From assembly GCF_002237595.1 (NCBI RefSeq), contig NZ_CP022529.1:2914001-2978000 (forward strand): a stretch of 64,000 bases of DNA, written 5' to 3'. Origin of the DNA: Labrenzia sp. VG12. Its GTDB lineage: Bacteria > Pseudomonadota > Alphaproteobacteria > Rhizobiales > Stappiaceae. Within the stretch, counting starts at the first letter, position 1, and each line of letters opens with the position of its first letter. A program made the position numbers and the translations under genes. Positions 1-7,861 of the stretch are shown in pieces. The notes beneath the pieces are model-generated. The model was not told where the DNA came from and ran no database searches. It was given only the letters and a program-made list of their open reading frames with translations.

Positions 1-213
1 CAGCACGGTCATGGCCTGGGTGCCGCCGCCACCGGCAACCGGCATGTCCTGCCAGCCGATGCCCTGGCTCTGCAGGTCATCCTTCAGAACGTTCAGTGCG
101 GCAGCTTCACCGCCGGACGTCCACCAGTGCAGAACCTCAACGTCTTCTGCCTGAACGCTGGTGCTCGCCGCCAACAGGGCAGCTGCAGCCGTCATCATCG
201 ATAGTTTACGCAT
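1..213 (-). CDS. Sugar ABC transporter substrate-binding protein (family 1), N-terminal part only
   Basis: This is the first 71 codons of a periplasmic solute-binding protein; the rest lies beyond the left edge. The start ATG is preceded by a good ribosome site (GGGAGGAAGACC). The protein opens with a signal peptide of about 22 residues ending in VQA, then reads [14 protein letters not shown] and a glycine-rich VAGGGG stretch. Both are typical of family 1 binding proteins for glucose- or mannose-like sugars and oligosaccharides. It would deliver sugar to an inner-membrane ABC permease whose genes should lie further left. It diverges from the LacI-family gene at 488, and a LacI-type palindrome lies 76 bases before its start, so control by that repressor is likely. 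The exact sugar cannot be read from this fragment. Confidence 0.85.
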   Translation of the reverse strand, partial: MRKLSMMTAAAALLAASTSVQAEDVEVLHWWTSGGEAAALNVLKDDLQSQGIGWQDMPVAGGGGTQAMTVL

Positions 214-288
214 GGTCTTCCTCCCTTAGCGCATTTCAAGATATCACGGGTGCCGGACACTGGCATCCCGATCTTAACGCAACGTCTA

Positions 289-302
289 TTGTAACGTTGC
301 AA
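289..302. promoter_or_regulatory. Candidate LacI-family operator 1
   Basis: TTGTAACGTTGCAA is a near-perfect palindrome around a central CG, the hallmark of LacI-family operators. It lies between the binding-protein gene and the divergent LacI gene, and shares its first ten bases, TTGTAACGTT, with the site at 413. Confidence 0.7.
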
Positions 303-412
303 ACTGGATCGGTGTCAATGAAATTCAGCATGGGTTTCGGAAAAAGTTTTGTTGTTCTTTTACATATGATTATGGGATCAGCGCCAATTTTGCAGCGCAG
401 CACGTTTTCAAG

Positions 413-426
413 TTGTAACGTTTTAA
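413..426. promoter_or_regulatory. Candidate LacI-family operator 2
   Basis: TTGTAACGTTTTAA repeats the core of the site at 289, 124 bases away, and lies 62 bases before the LacI start codon. Paired sites at this distance would suit autoregulation or looping by a LacI-family tetramer. The left half-site is conserved; the right half is weaker. Confidence 0.6.
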
Positions 427-487
427 ATTCCCGGATTAGACTTGAATCGCAATCTGGGCTAAAAAGCTGTTGTTGAAGTGAACGGGC

Positions 488-1537
488 ATGACGCGAAAAA
501 CCTTGGATTCCGAAGACACTAGCGCCGCCGAACCGGCATCGCGTCCCACCTTGCGCACGGTTGCAGCCGAAGCCGGTGTTGCGGTCACCACGGTCTCGCG
601 CGCCCTTGCCGACGATCCCAGAATTGCCGAAGCCACCCGCAAACGCATTGCCGCCGTTGCCGACAGATTGGGCTACGTTCCCAACCGCGCCGCCCAGCGC
701 CTGCGCACCGGCCGCACCAAGGTGATCAGCCTGCTGCTCAACACCCGCCACGAATTCCTGAGTTTCACCTCCGAATTTCTCGGCGGCATGAGCGAGGGCC
801 TTGCCGGCACCGGCTATGCCATCAACATCACCGCCGACCGGCTCTCCTCCGATCGGCTGGAGGTCATTCGCAACATCCGCCGGCACTCTCTGGCCGATGC
901 CATCGTCTTCACCCGGACCGAGTGTTTCGACGAACGTGTCCGCTATCTCCTGGAGCACGACTTTCCGTTCGCCACCCATGGCCGGACGGATTTCACCACG
1001 CCGCACCCCTTCGTCGATTTCGACAATGAGGCCTTTGTGCGCATGGCCATCGAACGGCTCGCCCAGAAGGGCCGGCGCCACATCTGCATCGTCATGCCCA
1101 ACGAGCGGTACACATTCGGTCAGCACCTGCGCTTCGGCGCCCGTCAGGCCGCGATCACGCACGGTGTCCAGCTCACGGTCCCCGATGACATCGATCTCGA
1201 TACCGAACCCGACGAGATCGCCGCCAAGCTGCGTGCCCTCCATGCGTCGGCCAACGCGCCCGACGGCTATGTCTGCGTCGGCGAGGTCATGGCGCTGATC
1301 ACGCTGGCCTATCTCGGCGACATGGGCCTGACGCCCGGCAACGAAGTCGACGTGGTCGCCAAGCGCGCCTCGCCGATCTCCAATCATTTCCGCCCGAGAA
1401 TCGAGACCATCGACGAGGATCTTCGCGCCACCGGACGGGCGATCGCAAAGGTCCTTCTCGACAGGATCGACGGTGCCCCGATGGAGAAGATGCAGGTTCT
1501 TCTCCAGCCCGAGGGTCCGTTCTCGATTTCGGGTTAG
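488..1537 (+). CDS. LacI-family transcriptional regulator
   Basis: A 349-residue DNA-binding repressor of normal family length. Residues about 20-65 form the LacI helix-turn-helix and hinge helix (TLRTVAAEAGVAVTTVSRAL, then RLGYVPNRAAQRLRTGRT). Residues about 70-345 are a periplasmic-binding-protein-like effector domain that would bind a sugar or sugar derivative. The gene diverges from the sugar-binding protein gene on the left, with two LacI-type palindromes between them, so it most likely represses the transporter operon and itself. It ends 8 bases from the convergent aldehyde dehydrogenase gene, leaving no room for a shared terminator. The inducer is unknown. Confidence 0.9.
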   Translation: MTRKTLDSEDTSAAEPASRPTLRTVAAEAGVAVTTVSRALADDPRIAEATRKRIAAVADRLGYVPNRAAQRLRTGRTKVISLLLNTRHEFLSFTSEFLGGMSEGLAGTGYAINITADRLSSDRLEVIRNIRRHSLADAIVFTRTECFDERVRYLLEHDFPFATHGRTDFTTPHPFVDFDNEAFVRMAIERLAQKGRRHICIVMPNERYTFGQHLRFGARQAAITHGVQLTVPDDIDLDTEPDEIAAKLRALHASANAPDGYVCVGEVMALITLAYLGDMGLTPGNEVDVVAKRASPISNHFRPRIETIDEDLRATGRAIAKVLLDRIDGAPMEKMQVLLQPEGPFSISG

Positions 1538-1545
1538 GGTTCTCA

Positions 1546-3066
1546 TTACGACACCCAGGGCTCCCGCGTCCGGCCAATCCGCATGGTCACGGTCTTGGCT
1601 TCCAGGAACTCGTCGAGACCGTATTTGCCGAGCTCTCGGCCCTGCCCGCTTTCCTTCACGCCGCCGAAAGGCAGTTCGGCAAAGCCGTCCATCCAGGTAT
1701 TGGTCCAGACCGTTCCCGCCTGCGCCTTGCGCGCGAACTCCAGGCAGGTGTGGACGTTTTCGCTCCAGACACCTGCCGACAGGCCATAATCGGCATCGTT
1801 GACCAGCGCGATGGCCTCCTCCAGCGTCTTGAAGGTCAACACCGACAGGACCGGCCCGAAGACCTCCTCGCGGGCGATCGGCATGTGGCTCTCGACATTG
1901 GCGATCACGGTCGGCTGGTAGAACTGTCCGGTCAGGCCGGGAACCGACAGCGGCTCCCCGCCCAACCGGACACTGGCTCCGGTCTTGCTCGCATCCCGAA
2001 CATAGCTATCGATCTTGTTTTGATGTTCAGGTGTGATGATCGCGCCGACTTTGGTCGATGTGTCCAGCGGATCGCCGAAGGGCACCTTCCTGGACAGGTC
2101 AACCGTCCGTTTCAGAAACTCTTCGGCGATGTCCTCGTGCACGATGATCCGGGAGCCGGAATTGCAGCATTCGCCAGCATTGAAATAGACGCCGAACGCG
2201 ACAGCATCGACGGCGCTTTCGAGATCCGCATCCGGGAAGATGACCTGCGGGTTCTTGCCGCCAAGTTCCAGCGACACTTTCTTCAGCGTATCCCCGGCGG
2301 CCTTGACGATGGCCTTGCCGACGGCTGTCGAGCCGGTGAACGTCACCATGTCGACCCGCTTGTCGGTGGTCATCGCGGCCCCGACCGGGTCGCCATAACC
2401 CAGAACAATATTGGCAACGCCTGCCGGCAGGCCGGCCTCCAGCAGCAATTCGCCGAGGATCACCGTGGTTGCCGGCGTCATCTCCGAGGGCTTGATGACC
2501 GCCGTGCAGCCAGCGGCAAGCGCGAAGGGCAGTTTCTGGGAGACGATCAGGAACGGGAAGTTCCACGGCGTGATGATCGAAACAACACCGATCGGCTCTT
2601 TCAACACCAGGCCGAGAAAGTCGCTGCCAAGCGAATTGTGGCTCTCACCATGCATGGTGCGGGCCAGCGAGGCAGCGTATCGCCAGATATCCGCAGCCCC
2701 TTCGATTTCGGCCAGCGCCTGGCTGATCGGCTTGCCGGATTCCAGCGTTTCAAGAAGAGCGATGCGTTCCCGGTCGCGGTCGATCAGATCGGCCACCTTC
2801 AAAAGCAGCGTCGCCCGGTCCTTGCCGCTGGTCTGAGACCAGTTCCCCTTGTCGAAGGCGCGGCGTGCGGCGGAGACAGCGGCATCGACATCGCCGGCGC
2901 CGCCCCTGGCAGCGACCGTGACGAGGCTGCCATGGGACGGAGACACACGTTCAAAGGTGGCCCCATCCGCACTCTGGCACCAGTCGCCGTCAATCAGGTG
3001 ACGGGCGACAAAAGGCTCGGCCGGGAGCTTGGCTTCGCTGATGGATACGACGTTCAATTCACTCAT
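1546..3066 (-). CDS. NAD(P)-dependent aldehyde dehydrogenase
   Basis: A 506-residue member of the ALDH superfamily, close in style to betaine-aldehyde and other broad aldehyde dehydrogenases, oxidising an aldehyde to its acid with NAD(P)+. Visible motifs are the cofactor segment TPWNFPF (about 167-173), the general base Glu267 in SLELGGKN, and the nucleophile Cys301 in FNAGECCNSGSR. Length is normal. It is the last gene of a tightly packed operon, and its ATG overlaps the hydratase stop codon (ATGA). In this company it probably oxidises a short-chain aldehyde released during side-chain breakdown. The substrate cannot be assigned from sequence. Confidence 0.92.
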   Translation of the reverse strand: MSELNVVSISEAKLPAEPFVARHLIDGDWCQSADGATFERVSPSHGSLVTVAARGGAGDVDAAVSAARRAFDKGNWSQTSGKDRATLLLKVADLIDRDRERIALLETLESGKPISQALAEIEGAADIWRYAASLARTMHGESHNSLGSDFLGLVLKEPIGVVSIITPWNFPFLIVSQKLPFALAAGCTAVIKPSEMTPATTVILGELLLEAGLPAGVANIVLGYGDPVGAAMTTDKRVDMVTFTGSTAVGKAIVKAAGDTLKKVSLELGGKNPQVIFPDADLESAVDAVAFGVYFNAGECCNSGSRIIVHEDIAEEFLKRTVDLSRKVPFGDPLDTSTKVGAIITPEHQNKIDSYVRDASKTGASVRLGGEPLSVPGLTGQFYQPTVIANVESHMPIAREEVFGPVLSVLTFKTLEEAIALVNDADYGLSAGVWSENVHTCLEFARKAQAGTVWTNTWMDGFAELPFGGVKESGQGRELGKYGLDEFLEAKTVTMRIGRTREPWVS

Positions 3067-3836
3067 GACTGGGTTCCGGAGAAATTCGGTTTGCGCTTGT
3101 CCTTGAAGGCGGCAACGCCTTCGTTGCGATCATCTGTCGGGCTGATCATCCCGGAGCCGAGCGCCTCGATCATGGCACTGCGGTCCTCATTGACGGCCGC
3201 ATGGATCATGTATTTGGCAACCTCGACGGCGCGGCCGGACTTTGCAGTCAGCTTGTGCGCCATGTCGAAGGCTGCTTCGTTCGGATCCTCGGCGATGTCC
3301 GCCACAAAACCGGCGGCATGTGCCCGCTCGGCAGAAATCCGGCGCCCGAACAGAGCCATTTCCTTGACCATCGGCTCACCGATCAGGCGGATGAGGCGCT
3401 GCGTGCCGGACCAGCCCGGAACGATGCCGACCGAGGCTTCCGGCAGGGCGAGCGTTGCGCCGGGCGCCATGACCCGGATATCGGCCGTCGCCGCAAATTC
3501 AAGGCCACCGCCAAAGGCATGTGCGCCGATGGCCGCCACGGTCGGCTTGGAAAGACGCGCCAGGCGGTCGAACACGCGGTGGCCTTCCCGCACCCAGTGA
3601 CGGGCAAAATCAAACGGGCCGAGTTCCGCCCATTCCAGAATATCAGCCCCCGCACAGAACGCCTTGCTTTCGGCTGCCGTGATCACCACCGCGCGGGTCG
3701 ACGCGTCGCGCTCCAGCTCATCGCAGTGGGCTTCGAGCGCTCTCAGCATGTCCAGCGTGAACGCATTGAGCTTGGCCGGGTTGTCCAGCTTCAGCTCGGC
3801 AATTGCGCCATGGCGAAAAAGATGCAGCGCACTCAA
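3063..3836 (-). CDS. Enoyl-CoA hydratase/isomerase (crotonase) family protein
   Basis: A 257-residue crotonase-fold enzyme acting on an acyl-CoA thioester. The oxyanion-hole segments (FCAGADILEWAE near 60-71 and AFGGGLEFA near 107-115) are clear. Both catalytic glutamates expected of a hydratase are present (Glu113 and Glu133, the latter in LPEASVGIVPG). The start is TTG and overlaps the CoA-transferase stop (TTGA), with GGAG eight bases upstream, which points to translational coupling. Next to a CoA-transferase, it probably hydrates an unsaturated acyl-CoA made in the previous step. It could also be a hydrolase or isomerase of the same fold. Confidence 0.88.
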   Translation of the reverse strand: MSALHLFRHGAIAELKLDNPAKLNAFTLDMLRALEAHCDELERDASTRAVVITAAESKAFCAGADILEWAELGPFDFARHWVREGHRVFDRLARLSKPTVAAIGAHAFGGGLEFAATADIRVMAPGATLALPEASVGIVPGWSGTQRLIRLIGEPMVKEMALFGRRISAERAHAAGFVADIAEDPNEAAFDMAHKLTAKSGRAVEVAKYMIHAAVNEDRSAMIEALGSGMISPTDDRNEGVAAFKDKRKPNFSGTQS

Positions 3837-5407
3837 AGGCTCAGCTCCATCCTGCCGCTGGACAGAAGCGACTTCGGCATTTCCTTCAAGGTGTTGGCGA
3901 GGTGAACCCGTCCCCTGGAGGCATCGACGATGTCGCGGGCGGGATCGATGCCGGGCATGATCTCGGTTGCAACAAGACCGGACTCGGTCAGCTGGATGAC
4001 ACAGCGCTCGGTGACATAAAGGACATCCTGGCCGAGCTCCCGCGCCCGGCGGCCGGAGAAGGTCACATGCTCGACCTCGTCGACCATCTTGGTGAACTTG
4101 CCCGGTTTCCTGACGGTCAGAGCCTCGTCGGTCAGCTCGAGTTCGGCGCCCGCTTCAAAGAGACCAGAGAAGACGATCTTGCGCGCATTGGCCGTGATAT
4201 CGACAAATCCGCCGCAACCGGCCGTCAGATAGGGTTTCTTGCCCAGCTTGGAAACGTTGACGTTGCCGTCGAGATCGATCTCCAGGAAGGACAGGAAGGA
4301 AACATCAAAGCCGCCCCCCTGAAAATAGGTGAATTGCTGCGGCGACGGCATATAGGCGTCGGCGTTGGAGGCACAGCCGAAGGCGAAACCGGTGAGCGGC
4401 ATGCCGCCCGTCGCGCCTTGCTCGATCGCCCAGGTCACCGCCTGTTCCTGACCGGCTTCCAACAGCACACGCGGCACCATGGCGGAAATGCCGAAGCCGA
4501 GATTGGCGGTTTGACCGGCACTCAGCTCCATGGCTGCACGGCGCGCAACAATCTTTTCCACGCCGTGTTCGGCCAGGGAAAAGCTGGACCACGGCCGCAT
4601 GATCTCGCCGGAGATCGCCGGATCATAGTCGGTCTCGGTTGTCTGGCGCTGGTCCGGATCGACGACAATCAGATCCACCAGGTGGCAGGGCACACGCACA
4701 TCGTGGGGCCGCAGCGAGCCGGCAGCCGTCACCCGCTTGACCTGCGCGATGACAAGGCCGCCGTGGTTGCGCACGGCAATCGCCTGCTCCAGCCCGCCCA
4801 GATAGGCGCCTTCGTGCTCGTAGGTCAGATTGCCGTTCTCATCCGCGGTTGTCGCCCGGATGATGGCGACGTCCGGAACGATGTTCGGGAAATGCAGCCA
4901 GGTCTCACCGCCAAGCTCAAGCCGGTTGACGATGGGCCGCTCGGCGGCCACCTCGTTCATGGCGCAGCCCTGGCGGATCGGATCGACAAACGTGTCGAGA
5001 CCGACCTTTGTCATGACACCCGGACGGCGCGCTGCCACATCACGGTGCATGTCGAAAAGAATGCCGGAGGGTACGTTATAGGCGGCAACCCGGTTCTCCA
5101 CGAGCATCTGCCAGATGCCCGGCATCGGCAGAGAAGAGGGACCGGACGGATAGGACCCGGCAATGATCGTCGACAAGAGGCCGTCCTTGGCAATGTGGTC
5201 GATGCCCTTGATGCCGTACATGTCGCCGGCTGCAATCGGGTGCAGCGTGGTAAGGTTCCTCGGGTGCCCTTCCCTGTCGAACCTCTCGCCGATGGCCTGA
5301 AGGATCCGGTCGGGGCACCCGAGGCCGGAGGAAGAGGAAACGGTAACCGTCGCGCCGTCCTGAATGCGGGCGGCAGCGTCGTCCATGGAGACGATCTTGG
5401 ACGCCAT
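3833..5407 (-). CDS. Class I CoA-transferase (acetate/propionate/3-ketoacid CoA-transferase type), single chain
   Basis: A 524-residue fusion of the alpha and beta CoA-transferase domains, as in propionate CoA-transferase. It would move CoA from an acyl-CoA to a free carboxylic acid. The N-terminal half holds the glycine-rich ITVSSSSGLG-like segment around 20-30. The probable catalytic glutamate is Glu329 in AIEQGATGG, matching the position where these enzymes form the glutamyl-CoA intermediate. It follows the Gfo/Idh gene by three bases and overlaps the hydratase gene. In this operon it would activate the acid that the hydratase and dehydrogenase then work on. The acid itself is not identifiable. 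Confidence 0.9.
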   Translation of the reverse strand: MASKIVSMDDAAARIQDGATVTVSSSSGLGCPDRILQAIGERFDREGHPRNLTTLHPIAAGDMYGIKGIDHIAKDGLLSTIIAGSYPSGPSSLPMPGIWQMLVENRVAAYNVPSGILFDMHRDVAARRPGVMTKVGLDTFVDPIRQGCAMNEVAAERPIVNRLELGGETWLHFPNIVPDVAIIRATTADENGNLTYEHEGAYLGGLEQAIAVRNHGGLVIAQVKRVTAAGSLRPHDVRVPCHLVDLIVVDPDQRQTTETDYDPAISGEIMRPWSSFSLAEHGVEKIVARRAAMELSAGQTANLGFGISAMVPRVLLEAGQEQAVTWAIEQGATGGMPLTGFAFGCASNADAYMPSPQQFTYFQGGGFDVSFLSFLEIDLDGNVNVSKLGKKPYLTAGCGGFVDITANARKIVFSGLFEAGAELELTDEALTVRKPGKFTKMVDEVEHVTFSGRRARELGQDVLYVTERCVIQLTESGLVATEIMPGIDPARDIVDASRGRVHLANTLKEMPKSLLSSGRMELSL

Positions 5408-5410
5408 GGC

Positions 5411-6412
5411 TCAAAACCCTCCGTAGTCGACGTCGACGGCTTTGCCCGAGCGGGCCGCCTCGCGAACGGCCAGAGCTACGGCAAGCGACTTCACGCCGTC
5501 CGCCCCGTCGGCAGACGGACGGCCGCTGCCGGCGACGGCGCCGGCAAAAAGACCAAGTGCGCGGTGATAGAGATTGTGGGTGTCGTAAGCGACGTCGGTC
5601 TCGCCATTGGCATCCACCAGCTTGACCGTACCAACCGGCTCCTGCGTCATGACATTGCGCGCGAAGATCGAGCCATCGGTTCCATGAAATTCGATCCCGG
5701 TCCCCGCAAAGCCGTGCGTGAAGCTTTCATGGGTCTGCACCATTGCGCCCGAAGGCATCGACCAGACCGACATCACGCTGTCCTCGACACCTTCGCCCAT
5801 GCCGGACGTCCCGGCCTTGGCGATCACATCAATCGGGTCTTCGGCGAGATGAAAGCGGATCGTGTCGGCATCGTGAACGGTGATATCCGGAATGACGCCG
5901 CCGCCTGCCGACGCATCATTGATGCGCCAGCCACGCAGGTGTTCGGGCAGATTAACCGCGTGAAAGACCCGCGCGCTGAGGACCTTGCCGATGCGGCCGG
6001 AGGCGATCAGGTCGCGGATGGCGAGATGCGACCCGGCATTGCGCAGATGGTGATTGGTCGCGAAAACGACGCCTTTGTCCTCCGCGGCCCGCACCATCTC
6101 GACCGCCTCGACCAGCGTCATGCCCAGAGGTTTCTCGCAGAGCACATGCTTGCCGGCGGCAATCGCCGCCAGGGCCTGGGGATGGTGTTTCTCGTTGGTC
6201 GTGGAGATATAGACCGCACCGATGCTGTCATCGGCCAGCAACGCATCCAGATCCGTATAGCTATCGGGGATGTTGTTATCCCGCGCAAAGGCTTCGCCGC
6301 GGGATGCATCCGAGCTCAGGACGGACTGGATCTCCAGACCCGGCTGCACGCGGATCGCGTCGATCACATAGCTGGATGCAATCCGGCTCGCGCCAATCAG
6401 TCCCCAACGCAT
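5411..6412 (-). CDS. Gfo/Idh/MocA-family oxidoreductase
   Basis: A 333-residue NAD(P)-dependent oxidoreductase. The N-terminal Rossmann motif GLIGASRIA is at residues 4-12, and the family's EKP motif (Lys94) is at 93-95. A C-terminal alpha/beta dimerisation domain follows. Such enzymes oxidise or epimerise sugars, inositols or related polyols. It is the first gene of the leftward operon, has a strong ribosome site (GGGAGG), and starts 24 bases from a perfect LacI-type palindrome, so it is probably induced by a sugar-like compound. A sugar dehydrogenase heading a CoA-transferase/hydratase operon is an unusual pairing. Confidence 0.88.
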   Translation of the reverse strand: MRWGLIGASRIASSYVIDAIRVQPGLEIQSVLSSDASRGEAFARDNNIPDSYTDLDALLADDSIGAVYISTTNEKHHPQALAAIAAGKHVLCEKPLGMTLVEAVEMVRAAEDKGVVFATNHHLRNAGSHLAIRDLIASGRIGKVLSARVFHAVNLPEHLRGWRINDASAGGGVIPDITVHDADTIRFHLAEDPIDVIAKAGTSGMGEGVEDSVMSVWSMPSGAMVQTHESFTHGFAGTGIEFHGTDGSIFARNVMTQEPVGTVKLVDANGETDVAYDTHNLYHRALGLFAGAVAGSGRPSADGADGVKSLAVALAVREAARSGKAVDVDYGGF

Positions 6413-6435
6413 TCATTCCTCCCGAGCGATCTTTT

Positions 6436-6449
6436 TTGGAACGTTCCAA
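6436..6449. promoter_or_regulatory. Perfect LacI-type operator palindrome A
   Basis: TTGGAACGTTCCAA is a perfect 14-base palindrome with a central CG, 24 bases upstream of the Gfo/Idh start. An identical copy lies 30 bases away. The sequence differs from the TTGTAACGTT sites near the LacI gene at 488, so another LacI-family protein, encoded outside this window, may bind here. Confidence 0.85.
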
Positions 6450-6465
6450 TTTTCAGGCATAGTTA

Positions 6466-6479
6466 TTGGAACGTTCCAA
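6466..6479. promoter_or_regulatory. Perfect LacI-type operator palindrome B
   Basis: Second exact copy of TTGGAACGTTCCAA, 30 bases centre to centre from copy A (nearly three helix turns, so on the same face). Between the copies lies the AT-richer segment CAGGCATAGTTA, where a promoter -10 element could sit. The pair should control the leftward operon that starts at 6412. Confidence 0.85.
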
Positions 6480-6616
6480 AATGTCAAGATGGATCTCATG
6501 GAAAAATCCGCACCTGTCTTTCGGGAGTGCCTGCGAGCACGCGCAAACCTGTCCGGCCCCGGTCCGCAACGCGGACCGCCTTAGGGGGCTTCCGAAAGGC
6601 CCGGCCCTGGGAGCAC

Positions 6617-7591
6617 TCAAGCCGTCTGCCAGACCTCGGGATTGATCATGTGGATCGGCGCGCGCTCCGCGTAGGCATTCACCTGGTCGAAAATGTCCGA
6701 AAACTGAAGGTCGAATTCGTCCTCGGTGACATAGCCGACATGGGGCGTCGGCAGGACGTTGGGATGGGTCAGAAGCGGATGGGCGGTGTCGGTCAAAGGC
6801 TCGGTGTCGAAGACATCAACGGCTGCAAAGATCCGGCCCTTCGCAATTTCCGTTTCCAGAACGCCCGGCGCAATCAATCCCGATCTCGACGTGTTGACCA
6901 GAAGGGCGCGCGCCTGCATGGCGGCAAGATCCTCCGCCGTGATGATGCCGCGCGTATCCGGTTTCAGCCGCACATGAAGGCTGACGATATCCGATGTTGC
7001 AAAGAACGCTTCGCGGCTCGGCGCAACGTTTACCCCGTCTGCGATCGCCCGCTCGCGGCCGCTCTTAGAAGCCCACCACTGGATCTTCATGCCGATGGCC
7101 TCGGCATAGGTTGCCACTGCCTTGGCGATGCGGCCATAGCCATAGAGCCCGAGCGTGCGTCCCCGCATCGTTCGGCCGACCCCCATTTGCCACTCCCCAC
7201 GGCGGATTGAGGCAACCTGCTCGGGGATCTGGCGATAACTGGACAACATCAGCGCGAGCGTCATTTCAGCCGCCGCATAAGACGGTGTGCCTGCATGCAT
7301 GTTTGAACACAAAAGCACACCATTGCGGCTGCAGGCCTCCACATCGATATGCGGATAGACGCTGCGCTGAGAGATCAGTTTCAGTTTCGGCACCTGTTCG
7401 AGCAGCTCCGCCGTGATCTTCGTGCGTTCCCGAAAGAGCACCAGCGCTTCGGCCTCCTGGAGCCGCGCGGCAAGAGCTACCGGATCGGCCACATGATCGG
7501 TCCAGACCGTTACGTCATGGGCAGCAAGCTTTTCAAAGCAGGGCAGACTGCGAAGCGTGTCGAACCAGTCGTCGAGAATATGAACTTTCAT
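6617..7591 (-). CDS. D-isomer-specific 2-hydroxyacid dehydrogenase
   Basis: A 324-residue NAD-dependent dehydrogenase of the phosphoglycerate-dehydrogenase family, interconverting a 2-oxoacid and a D-2-hydroxyacid. The Rossmann motif GLYGYGRIA is near 148-156, and the catalytic Arg236 (NTSRSG), Glu264 (FDTEP) and His284 (PTPHVG) are all present. It is the last gene of the leftward operon that begins with the tricarboxylate transporter, overlapping the small gene before it by four bases (ATGA). It probably reduces or oxidises a 2-oxo/2-hydroxy di- or tricarboxylate from that pathway. Substrate unproven. Confidence 0.9.
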   Translation of the reverse strand: MKVHILDDWFDTLRSLPCFEKLAAHDVTVWTDHVADPVALAARLQEAEALVLFRERTKITAELLEQVPKLKLISQRSVYPHIDVEACSRNGVLLCSNMHAGTPSYAAAEMTLALMLSSYRQIPEQVASIRRGEWQMGVGRTMRGRTLGLYGYGRIAKAVATYAEAIGMKIQWWASKSGRERAIADGVNVAPSREAFFATSDIVSLHVRLKPDTRGIITAEDLAAMQARALLVNTSRSGLIAPGVLETEIAKGRIFAAVDVFDTEPLTDTAHPLLTHPNVLPTPHVGYVTEDEFDLQFSDIFDQVNAYAERAPIHMINPEVWQTA

Positions 7592-7827
7592 CGGCTTTCC
7601 ACACCACTTCCGTCGACGAGCGTGCGCGGGGTCGGCACGAAGATCTCCCGGTTGAGAACATCCAGCGCGCGGGTCAGCTGCGTCCGCTTCGACAAGAGCG
7701 AATTGTAATCAACATCGCATCCGGCAACGGGCGTCGGATATGAACGGATCTCATCCGCGATCTGCTGGCGCGCAATCTGAAGAGCCAGGACGGCCGCTTC
7801 GATATGTGCATCATATTCCGTCCCCAT
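7588..7827 (-). CDS. Small protein of unknown function (79 aa)
   Basis: I do not recognise this protein. A longer reading frame exists, but the ATG at 7827 is preceded by GAGGAGAACGGA, a clear ribosome site, and gives a mainly helical, soluble 79-residue protein. The N-terminal half (IEAAVLALQIARQQIADEIR) is a likely amphipathic helix, and a single Cys lies in VAGCDVDY. It lies 34 bases after the isomerase gene and overlaps the hydroxyacid dehydrogenase by four bases, so it is surely co-transcribed and possibly coupled to it. It could be a small subunit or stabiliser of a neighbouring enzyme; nothing in the sequence settles this. Confidence 0.7.
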   Translation of the reverse strand: MGTEYDAHIEAAVLALQIARQQIADEIRSYPTPVAGCDVDYNSLLSKRTQLTRALDVLNREIFVPTPRTLVDGSGVESR

Positions 7828-7861
7828 TCCGTTCTCCTCGTTTTCCTTCAAAAACCGCGTA

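Noticed and set aside
236..1546. Open frame of 436 residues on the minus strand opposite the LacI gene
   Set aside because: Composition is that of a reverse-strand shadow in GC-rich DNA, and the plus strand carries a clear LacI-family protein with upstream operators.
3803..7210. Plus-strand open frame of 1135 residues
   Set aside because: It lies over CoA-transferase, Gfo/Idh and hydroxyacid dehydrogenase genes on the other strand, has no family motif and runs through the LacI operators.
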